DNA from: an uncultured Nitrososphaerota archaeon
GTDB lineage: Bacteria > Bacillota > Clostridia > Oscillospirales > Ruminococcaceae
Reading direction: 5' to 3'
Length of the DNA: 10,310 bases
Assembly: GCA_934869045.1 (NCBI GenBank)
Contig: CAKXAF010000070.1
Span: forward strand, 1-10,310
This document shows, in pieces, positions 1 to 5,728 of this stretch (positions are counted from its first letter, which is position 1; every line of letters begins with the position of its first letter). A program made the position numbers and the translations under genes. The notes beneath the pieces are model-generated. The model was given only the letters and a program-made list of their open reading frames with translations. It was not told the origin of the DNA and ran no database searches.

Positions 1-516
1 ACGCCGCACCTATATGAAAATGAAATACAGACTGCTTTTATGGCCGCCTTCAATTTAGTGCTGGGAAGCCGGGCGGAAATTGTCGAAGCGTATCAGGAGG
101 TCATGGACGCTTCGACCGATACCGCCGACCTCAATGCCGAAAGCGACCGGGTTCAAAACGAACTGGAAGTAACCATGGGACTGATCCGCAAGGCTATTTT
201 CGACAATGCGCAAACGGCTATGGATCAGGGCGAGTACAACCGGAAATATACCGACCTCTGCGAGCGGTATGAAACAGCGCAGGCCTGGCTGGCAGAGCTG
301 GAAAACCAACGGCTGGAACGCACCGCCAAACGGGTGAAAATCAAAATGTTCATGGAGCAGTTTGAAGCCCGCGATACGCTGGTAAGCGAATTTGACGAGG
401 AGCTTTGGTATACCACGGTGGAATCCGTAACTGTACATGAAAACAAAGCAATGGTCTTTACCTTCCCTGATGGGCGGCAGGTGGAAATATCCGCAGAAAT
501 GTGGAAGGCTGCATAA
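1..516 (+). CDS. Large serine recombinase, C-terminal part (5' end outside window)
   Basis: The reading frame is open from base 1, so this is the last 171 residues of a longer protein rather than a gene starting at the ATG at 40. The opening residues (TPHLYENEIQTAF) match the segment that in large serine recombinases follows the recombinase and zinc-ribbon domains. A charged, Glu/Arg-rich helical stretch follows (about residues 45-120), consistent with the coiled coil that controls synapsis and directionality. The end (FDEELWYTTVESVTV, then a short beta segment FTFPDGRQVEI) is the usual C-terminus of this family. The catalytic serine domain and zinc-binding cysteines lie outside the window and cannot be checked. 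Such enzymes integrate and excise phages, Tn4451/Tn1549-like transposons and conjugative elements, and often sit at the element's end, so the element should extend to the left. The gene ends just before a strong terminator and faces the broken repressor gene. Confidence 0.85.
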   Translation, partial: TPHLYENEIQTAFMAAFNLVLGSRAEIVEAYQEVMDASTDTADLNAESDRVQNELEVTMGLIRKAIFDNAQTAMDQGEYNRKYTDLCERYETAQAWLAELENQRLERTAKRVKIKMFMEQFEARDTLVSEFDEELWYTTVESVTVHENKAMVFTFPDGRQVEISAEMWKAA

Positions 517-520
517 CAGC

Positions 521-567
521 AAAAATTAAGCCCGCAGGTTCTTTTTACAGAGCCTGCGGGCTTTTTG
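521..567. terminator. Bidirectional intrinsic terminator between recombinase and XRE gene
   Basis: A perfect 10-bp stem (AGCCCGCAGG at 529-538 with CCTGCGGGCT at 553-562) encloses a 14-nt loop. It is followed by a T run on the plus strand (562-566) and preceded by an A run (521-525), which serves as the U tract on the minus strand. It lies between two convergent genes, so it can end both transcripts. Confidence 0.85.
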
Positions 568-571
568 TCGT

Positions 572-875
572 TTACATGGTATTCATCAGGTCGAACAGCA
601 CTTTTTTCTGATCGTCCGATAAGGTACTCCATTTCGCAAACAGCGCTCGTTGTTCTTCGGTCAATGTATCCGTTCCGTTGCCTTCTGAGAAGAACTGCGC
701 TAAAGTTATACCAAACGCCTTGCATACCGTTTCCAACGTCGGCAATGTCGGCGCATTATCTCTGTTAAACATATTCGTCACTGTTGGAAGGAGAGAGATT
801 TGCTTCCTTTGCCAGCCGGTAATCCGTCCAGCCGCGCTCATCCATGAGCTGTCTTATCCGTTTTTTGGCGTCCAT
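572..875 (-). pseudogene. XRE-family HTH repressor gene, frameshifted
   Basis: Reading leftward from the ATG at 875, the first 30 codons give MDAKKRIRQLMDERGWTDYR and then LAKEANLSPS, a typical XRE helix 1-2. The frame then runs into a stop six codons later. Removing one of the two T bases at 784-785 (an A on the coding strand) restores STVTNMFNRDNAP, exactly the recognition-helix region expected, and gives an intact 100-residue protein. It would have an N-terminal Cro/C1-type HTH (about 1-65) and a helical tail ending KVLFDLMNTM. As it stands, only a 36-residue fragment, or a 3' fragment beginning in the wrong frame (MSAAGRITGW, from 841), can be made. The second would carry a scrambled first helix. 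Small XRE genes of this kind commonly accompany clostridial integrative elements and control excision or transfer. A single-base sequencing error is an alternative to real inactivation. No clear ribosome site precedes the ATG, which overlaps a TATAAT-like string. Confidence 0.8.
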
Positions 876-893
876 TATACCATCTACCTACCG

Positions 894-1031
894 GTGCGCC
901 GGGCACAATGGGAAAAGATACCCTGTGCCGGGGAGATACCTACGCCAGAGGAATGGCTGCATTATGCCGTCGAGCGGCTGAACGACGATGGCGCAGGCGA
1001 TTTGCTGAAACGATACCTGATTGACGGATAA
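894..1031 (+). pseudogene. Possible small ORF or gene remnant, unrecognised
   Basis: A frame open through this stretch reads, from a GTG at 894, to a TAA at 1029-1031 (45 residues). Its end, TPEEWLHYAVERLNDDGAG and then DLLKRYLIDG, has the amphipathic helical composition of a real protein C-terminus, unlike the other frames here. No ribosome site precedes the GTG, and the frame continues upstream only as antisense of the XRE gene. I do not recognise the family. The best reading is the tail of a gene whose front was lost when the element was rearranged. A chance open frame remains possible. Confidence 0.25.
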
Positions 1032-1050
1032 GGTAAAAATGTGGTATGGT
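1021..1050 (+). promoter_or_regulatory. Candidate sigma-A promoter of an orphan transcript
   Basis: TTGACG (1021-1026) is followed after 18 bp by TATGGT (1045-1050), with TGG directly before the -10 box making an extended -10 element. Transcription would start near 1057. No normal-sized gene follows before the terminator at 1211-1248. Confidence 0.45.
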
Positions 1051-1163
1051 ATAGGTAACGAAATCTGAACCGGGCAATCGGTAAAGGTTTTGGTGTGCAA
1101 ATCTGATACCGTATCTTGCAGTTTTCAATTTGATCAGACACATCATATAGTGCTTTATAAATA

Positions 1164-1201
1164 TTAAAACCGAGTTATTATACCAAATGTAGTGGTTTTA
1201 A
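1164..1201. repeat. Inverted repeat, 8-bp arms
   Basis: TTAAAACC at 1164-1171 and GGTTTTAA at 1194-1201 are perfect inverse complements around a 22-nt AT-rich centre. It could be a hairpin in the candidate RNA, a repressor operator, or part of an attachment site for the recombinase-borne element. Nothing in the window decides between these. Confidence 0.4.
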
Positions 1202-1210
1202 ACAAATGAT

Positions 1211-1248
1211 CCCCCACCGAACATCGTGTTCCGGTGGGGGACTTTTTT
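1211..1248 (+). terminator. Strong intrinsic terminator, plus strand only
   Basis: CCCCCACCGAACA (1211-1223) pairs with TGTTCCGGTGGGGG (1227-1240) with a single bulged base and a 3-nt loop, followed by six T (1243-1248). There is no A tract upstream, so it works only for rightward transcription. No recognisable gene precedes it. Confidence 0.8.
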
Positions 1249-1300
1249 AACCGTAATCTATTTGAAAACGCACCAGCATTATGACATCATTGCCTCAGTT

Positions 1301-1328
1301 TTGACCAAACAGGAGGCACTGGGATACT
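1301..1328 (+). promoter_or_regulatory. Candidate promoter of the ferredoxin gene
   Basis: TTGACC (1301-1306) and GATACT (1323-1328) are separated by 16 bp. The -10 box matches the consensus at four of six positions. It lies about 135 bp upstream of the ferredoxin ATG, which would leave a long leader in which I see no clear riboswitch. This is the best of several weak candidates. Confidence 0.25.
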
Positions 1329-1464
1329 TGTCCTTACCGGACCGCTGAAATATTTGGCCTCTGTATACCGAACCGCCTGCATATTTTCGCTGTCTGCGGA
1401 GATTCTAAAACAAATGGCGGCGCTGTTTTGCTGCCGCTATTATTTTTCCAGGGGAGATGGTAAC

Positions 1465-1653
1465 ATGAAAGTTGAAATCAACCGAGAGGGCTGCATCGGC
1501 TGCGGGCTTTGTGCCGCGACCTGTCCGGAGGTATTCCGGATGGCTGATGACGGGCTGGCCGAGGTGTATGCCGAACCTACAGAAACAAATTCCGGCCTTG
1601 CCAAAGAGGCGGCCGCCGGATGCCCTGTTCAAGTCATAGCCGCAGACGAATAG
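1465..1653 (+). CDS. Single-cluster [4Fe-4S] ferredoxin
   Basis: This 62-residue soluble electron carrier starts at the ATG at 1465, which follows AGGGGAG (1450-1456) at 8-nt spacing. A longer in-frame start at 1354 lacks a ribosome site and would add an unrelated N-terminus. The protein has a CxxCxxCxxxCP motif (C10, C13, C16, C20-P21) and a distal CPV cysteine (C53). In monocluster ferredoxins of the Thermotoga/Desulfovibrio type, the ligands correspond to C10, C13, C16 and C53. C20 would then be the cysteine that in some relatives forms a disulfide, but no partner cysteine exists here (serine at 43). The composition is acidic, as expected for a ferredoxin. The gene stands alone between its own leader and a terminator. 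It may serve the indolepyruvate oxidoreductase encoded at the right of the window, but no operon links them, and any ferredoxin-dependent enzyme in the cell could be the partner. Confidence 0.9.
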   Translation: MKVEINREGCIGCGLCAATCPEVFRMADDGLAEVYAEPTETNSGLAKEAAAGCPVQVIAADE

Positions 1654-1715
1654 AGCGGAGGGGTGCGGTTATCCGCAGGAGAAACGCCGGATACGCCACG
1701 TACTTTCCCCAAAAG

Positions 1716-1750
1716 AAAAAGCCCCGAAGCCATATGCTTCGGGGCTTTTT
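1716..1750. terminator. Bidirectional intrinsic terminator between ferredoxin and DUF6807 gene
   Basis: A perfect 15-bp inverted repeat has GCCCCGAAGC (1721-1730) and GCTTCGGGGC (1736-1745) around a 5-nt loop, flanked by five A (1716-1720) and five T (1746-1750). It sits between convergent genes and serves both strands. Confidence 0.9.
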
Positions 1751-1774
1751 CCATGATTCTGCCGTTGGGCAGGA

Positions 1775-2812
1775 TTATTTCGCATAAACCAGGAACCGGC
1801 TGGCTGTGTCCAGCTCTTCTTCGTAGAAGCAGATCCGGAATTTATAGGTCAAAGCGTAATGTTTGGGGATATCCAGACCGCCCTTAAAATATAAATTATT
1901 GGCCGCAAATAGCCCATAGTTGCGAATATGCCAGGTTGTGGGGTACCTCTCGTTGTCTTCATTGTCGAAAACCGCGATGCCGTACTTTTTCCCCCCGACC
2001 ATGCCGCTGTAATTGCACCAGGACGCCGCGCGCCCCCAGCACTCCTCTTCATTCCGCCCCCCGTAGGCATTCACAAAACTCCCCGTGTGGTCCGCCCGCA
2101 TCTCTTCGTTGACGCGGATGCCAAGAGGCCCGGCTTCTTTGGTATCGCCGAAATGAATATCTTTATAAGAGGCGGTAAATGTGACCTCCACGTCTGCATA
2201 ACGGCAGCTCTCCGGCTGATTGTAAAAGGTGAAGGTGCGCTTTTCGTCTAAAACGGGATTGCCTTTGTGGTCACACCAGATATTTTTCGCGGTGAAACCA
2301 CCCCACGCAGGGCCGCTGGTCATGGATTCAATGGCCTGATGGCGCTGCTCGCCCCTGGTTTCCTCGTTCTCATTCCAGAAATCAATGCCGTTGACGTCAC
2401 CCACAGCAAGAAACACCGAACGCTGATGCGGATGCTCCTTGGTCTCCAGATCCAACCTGGTGTACGTGGTTCCAGCAGCCGTATAGACCGGGCCCAGATA
2501 GGGTTTCAGAAATCCCCGGCCGAAGACATAAGATGTGAAAAGCTTTCCGCCGATCCGGATGTCCAGGGCTTTCCGGTCTTCAGCAAACCGGACCTCGACA
2601 CCGCCTTCCGCAGGCTGGCAGGACAGTTCTGCCTCCACGGCCTTTTCCCTGTCCAGATCAGCGATGACCAGCACGCCGTCCCCTTTTGACTGGGCAGGAA
2701 ACCGCTTTCCATCCTCCGTCACCGCTGAGCAGCAGCCTGCCGGCAGTTCCTCTGTCCGAATCCACACCGGCTCGCCCGTAACGGACCGGCGCCCCTTTAT
2801 GCTGATTTTCAT
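1775..2812 (-). CDS. DUF6807 (PmoA-like) family protein
   Basis: This 345-residue protein is read leftward from the ATG at 2812. That start is chosen because GGAGG (complement of 2820-2824) lies just upstream and because it overlaps the stop of the preceding gene as ATGA. An in-frame start at 2878 lies inside that gene. The N-terminal 90 residues look like a beta-rich domain. The conserved part begins at about 115, with EHPHQRS (126-132) and then GDVNGIDFWNE (138-148), the signature His-rich segment of DUF6807, once annotated as methane oxygenase PmoA. Later conserved stretches are FGDTKEAGPLGIRV (221-234) and WHIRNYGLFAANN (294-306). There is no signal peptide or membrane segment, so it is cytoplasmic, and it has no relation to membrane methane monooxygenase. 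The family is uncharacterised, often found with Gfo/Idh oxidoreductases and sugar isomerases, and its beta-sandwich character suggests carbohydrate binding or catalysis. It is the last gene of the operon and probably translationally coupled. Confidence 0.85.
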   Translation of the reverse strand: MKISIKGRRSVTGEPVWIRTEELPAGCCSAVTEDGKRFPAQSKGDGVLVIADLDREKAVEAELSCQPAEGGVEVRFAEDRKALDIRIGGKLFTSYVFGRGFLKPYLGPVYTAAGTTYTRLDLETKEHPHQRSVFLAVGDVNGIDFWNENEETRGEQRHQAIESMTSGPAWGGFTAKNIWCDHKGNPVLDEKRTFTFYNQPESCRYADVEVTFTASYKDIHFGDTKEAGPLGIRVNEEMRADHTGSFVNAYGGRNEEECWGRAASWCNYSGMVGGKKYGIAVFDNEDNERYPTTWHIRNYGLFAANNLYFKGGLDIPKHYALTYKFRICFYEEELDTASRFLVYAK

Positions 2813-3636
2813 GCAAAAACCTCCTCCAGAAATGCGCGGGCAGACTTGATTTCGCTCTGGAAATCCCCATAGCCGCACTCAACGCTGACCCTGCCGCAGT
2901 ACCCGGCTTTCCGGAGAGCCTGAGCAAACCGTTTCAGGTATCCGCCGCCGTCCCGTCCGGGATAAACCCTTGCCGGCGGCTCTGCAACATGAATATGCGT
3001 CAAAATATCCCGTTCTTTTTCCAATACGGAGAGATCCTCTTCCTCAAGATACATGTGGTATGCGTCTGCCAACAGGCCAACGCCCGGAAGGCTGAGGGCC
3101 CGGACCATTTCCGCCCCTTCCGCAACCGTGTTGAGGATGTTGCTCTCCCGCTTGTTCAGGGGCTCGATCACAATGGTAACGCCATACCGCTCCCCGTATT
3201 CGCTGCACATCCGCAGAAAGTCCCGGATCCCGGCGGCTCCTTCTTCCCGGCTCATTCCATCCGGAACCCGCCGGGCGGCGCCGCTTCCAAATACCATGGT
3301 CCTGATCCCCAGCCGGGAGGCTCTGGATAAAACCCGTTCCACATACCGCCGAAGCTCTTCCCGCTTTCCTTGTGCCAAAATCGGAAGGTCCCCGGGGATG
3401 AAGCTGTTGCAGGCCTCCAGCGGAAACCCGCCCGCTTTCCGCATTTCCGCGAGGCGGGACAGCTCCTCTTCGGAAAGCTGGTTCAAAAAGCCGGCGCTGG
3501 TTTCGGAAAAGTGATAACCGGCATCCACAACGATTTTGCTCCCCTCCAGCAGAATCCTCTCCGCGGAAGGCGGAACCTGGCCCTCCCCCTGGGGCATAAA
3601 GGAGCCGCCGGGAAGGCAGCAGCCAAATCGAATCAT
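2809..3636 (-). CDS. Sugar phosphate isomerase/epimerase-like TIM-barrel protein
   Basis: This 275-residue cytoplasmic protein of the xylose isomerase-like / AP endonuclease family 2 fold has a well-placed GGAGG before its ATG. Metal-site residues expected for the barrel are visible on successive strands: E158 in VIEPLN, D191 and H194 in LLADAYHM, H216 in THIHVAEP and E253 in VSVECGYGDF. Members of this fold isomerise or epimerise keto-sugars, or cleave oxidised glycosides using a divalent metal. The exact substrate cannot be read from sequence. The start lies 12 nt after the oxidoreductase stop, and the 3' end overlaps the DUF6807 gene by 4 nt, so the three are one transcript. The N-terminus (MIRFGCCLPGG) is the usual first beta strand, so the protein looks complete. 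The DgpC-type C-glycoside lyases and the myo-inositol catabolism enzymes IolE/IolI share this fold. No diagnostic residue here separates these options. Confidence 0.85.
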   Translation of the reverse strand: MIRFGCCLPGGSFMPQGEGQVPPSAERILLEGSKIVVDAGYHFSETSAGFLNQLSEEELSRLAEMRKAGGFPLEACNSFIPGDLPILAQGKREELRRYVERVLSRASRLGIRTMVFGSGAARRVPDGMSREEGAAGIRDFLRMCSEYGERYGVTIVIEPLNKRESNILNTVAEGAEMVRALSLPGVGLLADAYHMYLEEEDLSVLEKERDILTHIHVAEPPARVYPGRDGGGYLKRFAQALRKAGYCGRVSVECGYGDFQSEIKSARAFLEEVFA

Positions 3637-3648
3637 ATAGTTCCCTCC

Positions 3649-4686
3649 TCAGGCGATGAAAACAGTCTTTCCCGTGCGGGCAGACTCGTAGATTGCGTTG
3701 ACGATCTTGACAGCCTTGATGCCCTCGCAGGGAAGAATCTGCGGATCGCGGTCATAGTACACCGCGTCGATCATGTTTTCAACGATGGAAGCATGTCCCA
3801 GCACGATGGTCGGATCGTTGGCAACCGCACCGTTATCGCGGTTGTATTTGGCAAGCATCTCCGCTTCCTCATTTTCGGGTGCATCCAGGAACTTCCACAG
3901 CAGAAGGTTCCCGTCGTTTGCTTCCATGCTTCCGTTGGAACCGTAGACCTTCAGAGACGTGCAGATTCCGGGATAGGCGCAGGTGGTGCTGACGAAGGTC
4001 GCAGCCGCGCCGTTTTTAAACCGGATCAGGGAAACGGTCATGTCCTCGGTCTCGATCTTGTGGTTATAGATGCCCATTGTGGAGGAAACGCTCTCCACGT
4101 CGCCCATCAGCCACTGCATCAGATCCACGGTATGTACCGCCTGATTCATCAGCGAACCGCCGCCATCCATTGCCCAGGTGCCCCGCCAGCCGCCATTGTC
4201 ATAATACGGCTGGTCACGGTACCATTTGACCTCAAAGGTACCCAGAATCAGCTTGCCAATCCGGCCGCTGTCAATGGCGTCTTTCATGGGTTTCATGCAG
4301 ACGTTGTTGCGGTTCTGGTGAACGACCCCGGCTTTTCTCCCGGTACGGAGACGCGCGTCCTCAATTTTCTGCGCCGCCTCGGGCGTGATGTCCAGGGGCT
4401 TTTCCACCAGGACGTTCTTGCCCGCCTCCATAGCCCGGACGGCAAATTCTGCGTGCATGGCGCTGGGCAGAGCGATGCTGACAATTTCGATTTCCGGATT
4501 TTTCAGCATTTCCTCAAAGCTCTCATAGGTCTGGATGCCAGGATATTTTTCAGCGGCCGCCTGCAGCTTTTCCGGCAGCAGATCGCAGACCGCAACCAGC
4601 TTTCCATGCTTTGAATGGGCGGCAGCGTCCGCATGGGACTTTCCCACGCCGAGTCCGACTACGGCATAACCGATTTTACGTTCCAT
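3649..4686 (-). CDS. Gfo/Idh/MocA family NAD(P)-dependent oxidoreductase
   Basis: This 345-residue dehydrogenase is the first gene of the three-gene operon. The Rossmann domain carries GLGVGKSHAD (11-20) and an acidic residue at the end of the second strand (CD, 34-35), favouring NAD(H). The family's EKP motif, with the catalytic lysine, is at 95-97. The C-terminal domain has GGGSLMNQAVHTVDLMQWL (175-193), holding H185, the probable second catalytic residue, and D188. Such enzymes oxidise or reduce a sugar or cyclitol hydroxyl, for example at C3 of a glucoside or on inositol. The ATG at 4686 is preferred because AGAGG lies about 10 nt before it. An in-frame ATG at 4695 abuts that same sequence, and the still longer frame to 4785 overlaps the promoter. 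There is no Tat signal, unlike periplasmic glucose-fructose oxidoreductases, so it is cytoplasmic. It is probably controlled by the divergent AraC-type gene. Confidence 0.9.
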   Translation of the reverse strand: MERKIGYAVVGLGVGKSHADAAAHSKHGKLVAVCDLLPEKLQAAAEKYPGIQTYESFEEMLKNPEIEIVSIALPSAMHAEFAVRAMEAGKNVLVEKPLDITPEAAQKIEDARLRTGRKAGVVHQNRNNVCMKPMKDAIDSGRIGKLILGTFEVKWYRDQPYYDNGGWRGTWAMDGGGSLMNQAVHTVDLMQWLMGDVESVSSTMGIYNHKIETEDMTVSLIRFKNGAAATFVSTTCAYPGICTSLKVYGSNGSMEANDGNLLLWKFLDAPENEEAEMLAKYNRDNGAVANDPTIVLGHASIVENMIDAVYYDRDPQILPCEGIKAVKIVNAIYESARTGKTVFIA

Positions 4687-4719
4687 AAGCAGCATACCTC
4701 TTTTCGATTTGTTTTGTCT

Positions 4720-4749
4720 ATTATAACACGCAGCCTTTCTTCGCTCAAG
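4720..4749 (-). promoter_or_regulatory. Sigma-A promoter of the oxidoreductase-isomerase-DUF6807 operon
   Basis: On the minus strand, TTGAGC (complement of 4744-4749) precedes a perfect TATAAT (complement of 4720-4725) with an 18-bp spacer, and TGT before the -10 box forms an extended -10. Transcription would start near 4713, giving a leader of about 27 nt. Confidence 0.7.
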
Positions 4750-4751
4750 GT

Positions 4752-4765
4752 TCGGAAATCCGAAA
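4752..4765. promoter_or_regulatory. Candidate operator palindrome in the divergent intergenic region
   Basis: TTCGGA-AA-TCCGAA is a perfect 6-bp inverted repeat starting 3 bp upstream of the operon's -35 box. A further similar half site, ATCGGA, occurs at 4785-4790 towards the regulator. The position just upstream of -35 is where AraC-type activators commonly bind. AraC proteins more often use direct repeats, so another regulator is possible. Confidence 0.4.
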
Positions 4766-4800
4766 AATAGGAATATCGGACGCATTTGCTAGAGAAAAGC

Positions 4801-4828
4801 TTGCGTTATTTTATAAAAATGCTACAAT
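4801..4828 (+). promoter_or_regulatory. Promoter of the AraC-type regulator gene
   Basis: TACAAT (4823-4828) is preceded by TGC, an extended -10. The -35 candidate TTGCGT (4801-4806) lies 16 bp away and is weak. This arrangement suggests low, extended -10-driven expression of the regulator. Confidence 0.5.
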
Positions 4829-4850
4829 AGAGTTCAAGGGGGGTATCTGC

Positions 4851-5681
4851 TTGAACGAAATCTCCATCTCTTATACGACCTATCCGGTTTCACCATTCCC
4901 GACTGCCTTTCATCCCACCTATCACAGCCATTCCCATGATGAAATGCTGATAGTCCTCTCCGGGGACATCATTGCCATGGCGGCCAACACCTATCTGACC
5001 CATAAAGGCCCCTGCGTGCTCTTTTATAAAAAGCAATGCCCCCACGCCCAAATCAATGGGGAGGGGGTCCCCTATGAACGCTACTGCATCGGCTTTGACC
5101 GCAACACCATCGCGGAATTTTTTCCGGACCTGTCTCTTTTTGCTTCCTTCCGCCGGGAGGACGCCTTTCTTCTCCCTCTGGACAGCGGGGAAGCGGAGCG
5201 CCTGGCGGCGGCGGCCAAGCTCCTTTATCAGTGCCCCCGGACGGAAGAACCAAATATCCGGCAGCGTCTTCTCCTCTGTTACATCTTCGCAGAGGTCACG
5301 GAAATCGGCCGTCAGCGGAGCAGCTCCCCGCCTGTCCATTTCTATCTGACCGCGGTCACACAGCATATTGCCGCCCATATCCAGGAAAAGCTTACGATTG
5401 ACGGCATCGCCGCCGAATTTCATATTGGCCGCACCAAGCTCATCCGGGACTTCCGGGAGTTTTTCTCCATGAGCGTTTCCCAGTACATCACCATGGAGCG
5501 CCTTGTCCGCGCGCGGATGCTTCTTCAGCGCGGGGAGGCGGTGGCCGTCGCCGCGGAGGAGTGCGGCTTCACGGACAGCGCCTATTTCATCCGGGTGTTT
5601 CGCAAATATTACGGTATCACGCCGGCGAAATACCGCCGGCAGTGCGCAGAGGTTCCCGTATATCCCTTCGGTCTGGACTGA
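4851..5681 (+). CDS. AraC-family transcriptional regulator
   Basis: This 276-residue regulator starts at the TTG at 4851, chosen because AAGGGGGG (4836-4843) lies 7 nt upstream. The first in-frame ATG would cut into the sensor domain. The N-terminal half is a cupin-like ligand-binding domain, with HSHSHDEMLIVLSGD (25-39) as the first conserved strand pair and a His-containing segment CPHAQING near 63-70. The C-terminal 100 residues are a double HTH. The first reads LTIDGIAAEFHIGRTKLIRD (about 181-200). The second is ECGFTDSAYFIRVFRKYYG, followed by the family signature ITPAKYRRQ near the end. Proteins of this layout are typically activators responding to a small sugar or glycoside. Divergent transcription from the three-gene operon, with a shared 164-bp control region, makes that operon the likely target. 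It ends at a bidirectional terminator facing the ACT gene. Confidence 0.9.
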   Translation: MNEISISYTTYPVSPFPTAFHPTYHSHSHDEMLIVLSGDIIAMAANTYLTHKGPCVLFYKKQCPHAQINGEGVPYERYCIGFDRNTIAEFFPDLSLFASFRREDAFLLPLDSGEAERLAAAAKLLYQCPRTEEPNIRQRLLLCYIFAEVTEIGRQRSSSPPVHFYLTAVTQHIAAHIQEKLTIDGIAAEFHIGRTKLIRDFREFFSMSVSQYITMERLVRARMLLQRGEAVAVAAEECGFTDSAYFIRVFRKYYGITPAKYRRQCAEVPVYPFGLD

Positions 5682-5688
5682 AGGCAGC

Positions 5689-5726
5689 AAAAATCCCCCA
5701 GCGCCTGCAGACGCCGGGGGATTTTG
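5689..5726. terminator. Bidirectional intrinsic terminator between AraC and ACT genes
   Basis: AAAATCCCCC (5690-5699) pairs with GGGGGATTTT (5716-5725), extended by an inner GCG/CGC pairing around the loop. A run on the left and T run on the right allow use from both strands. It ends both the regulator transcript and the aryl-pyruvate operon. Confidence 0.85.
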
Positions 5727-5728
5727 TG

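Larger units (their letters stand above)
1057..1248 (+). ncRNA. Candidate small RNA, about 190 nt
   Basis: This AT-rich stretch is bounded by an extended -10 promoter (1021-1050) and a strong plus-strand intrinsic terminator (1211-1248), and holds no ORF above 30 codons. A small 5' hairpin is possible (ACCG at 1069-1072 with CGGT at 1079-1082). A longer-range pairing of TTAAAACC (1164-1171) with GGTTTTAA (1194-1201) lies just before the terminator stem. One 24-codon ORF (GTG at 1093 to TAA at 1165-1167, preceded by AAAGG) could make a tiny peptide. I do not recognise a known RNA family: it does not look like tmRNA, RNase P or a common riboswitch. It could also be the untranslated remnant of a deleted gene. 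Confidence 0.3.

Noticed and set aside
1354..1464. N-terminal extension of the ferredoxin from an upstream ATG
   Set aside because: It has no ribosome site, the added residues do not resemble any ferredoxin, and a strong ribosome site precedes the ATG at 1465.
1775..2812. Methane or particulate monooxygenase subunit, from the old PmoA label of this family
   Set aside because: There are no membrane segments and no relation to the membrane monooxygenase. The His-rich HPHQRS and GDVNGIDFW motifs belong to DUF6807 and the context is sugar metabolism.
3370..4614. A 414-codon plus-strand ORF opposite the isomerase and oxidoreductase genes
   Set aside because: It spans two clearly coding minus-strand genes and has low-complexity His/Asp/Gly-rich composition typical of antisense frames.
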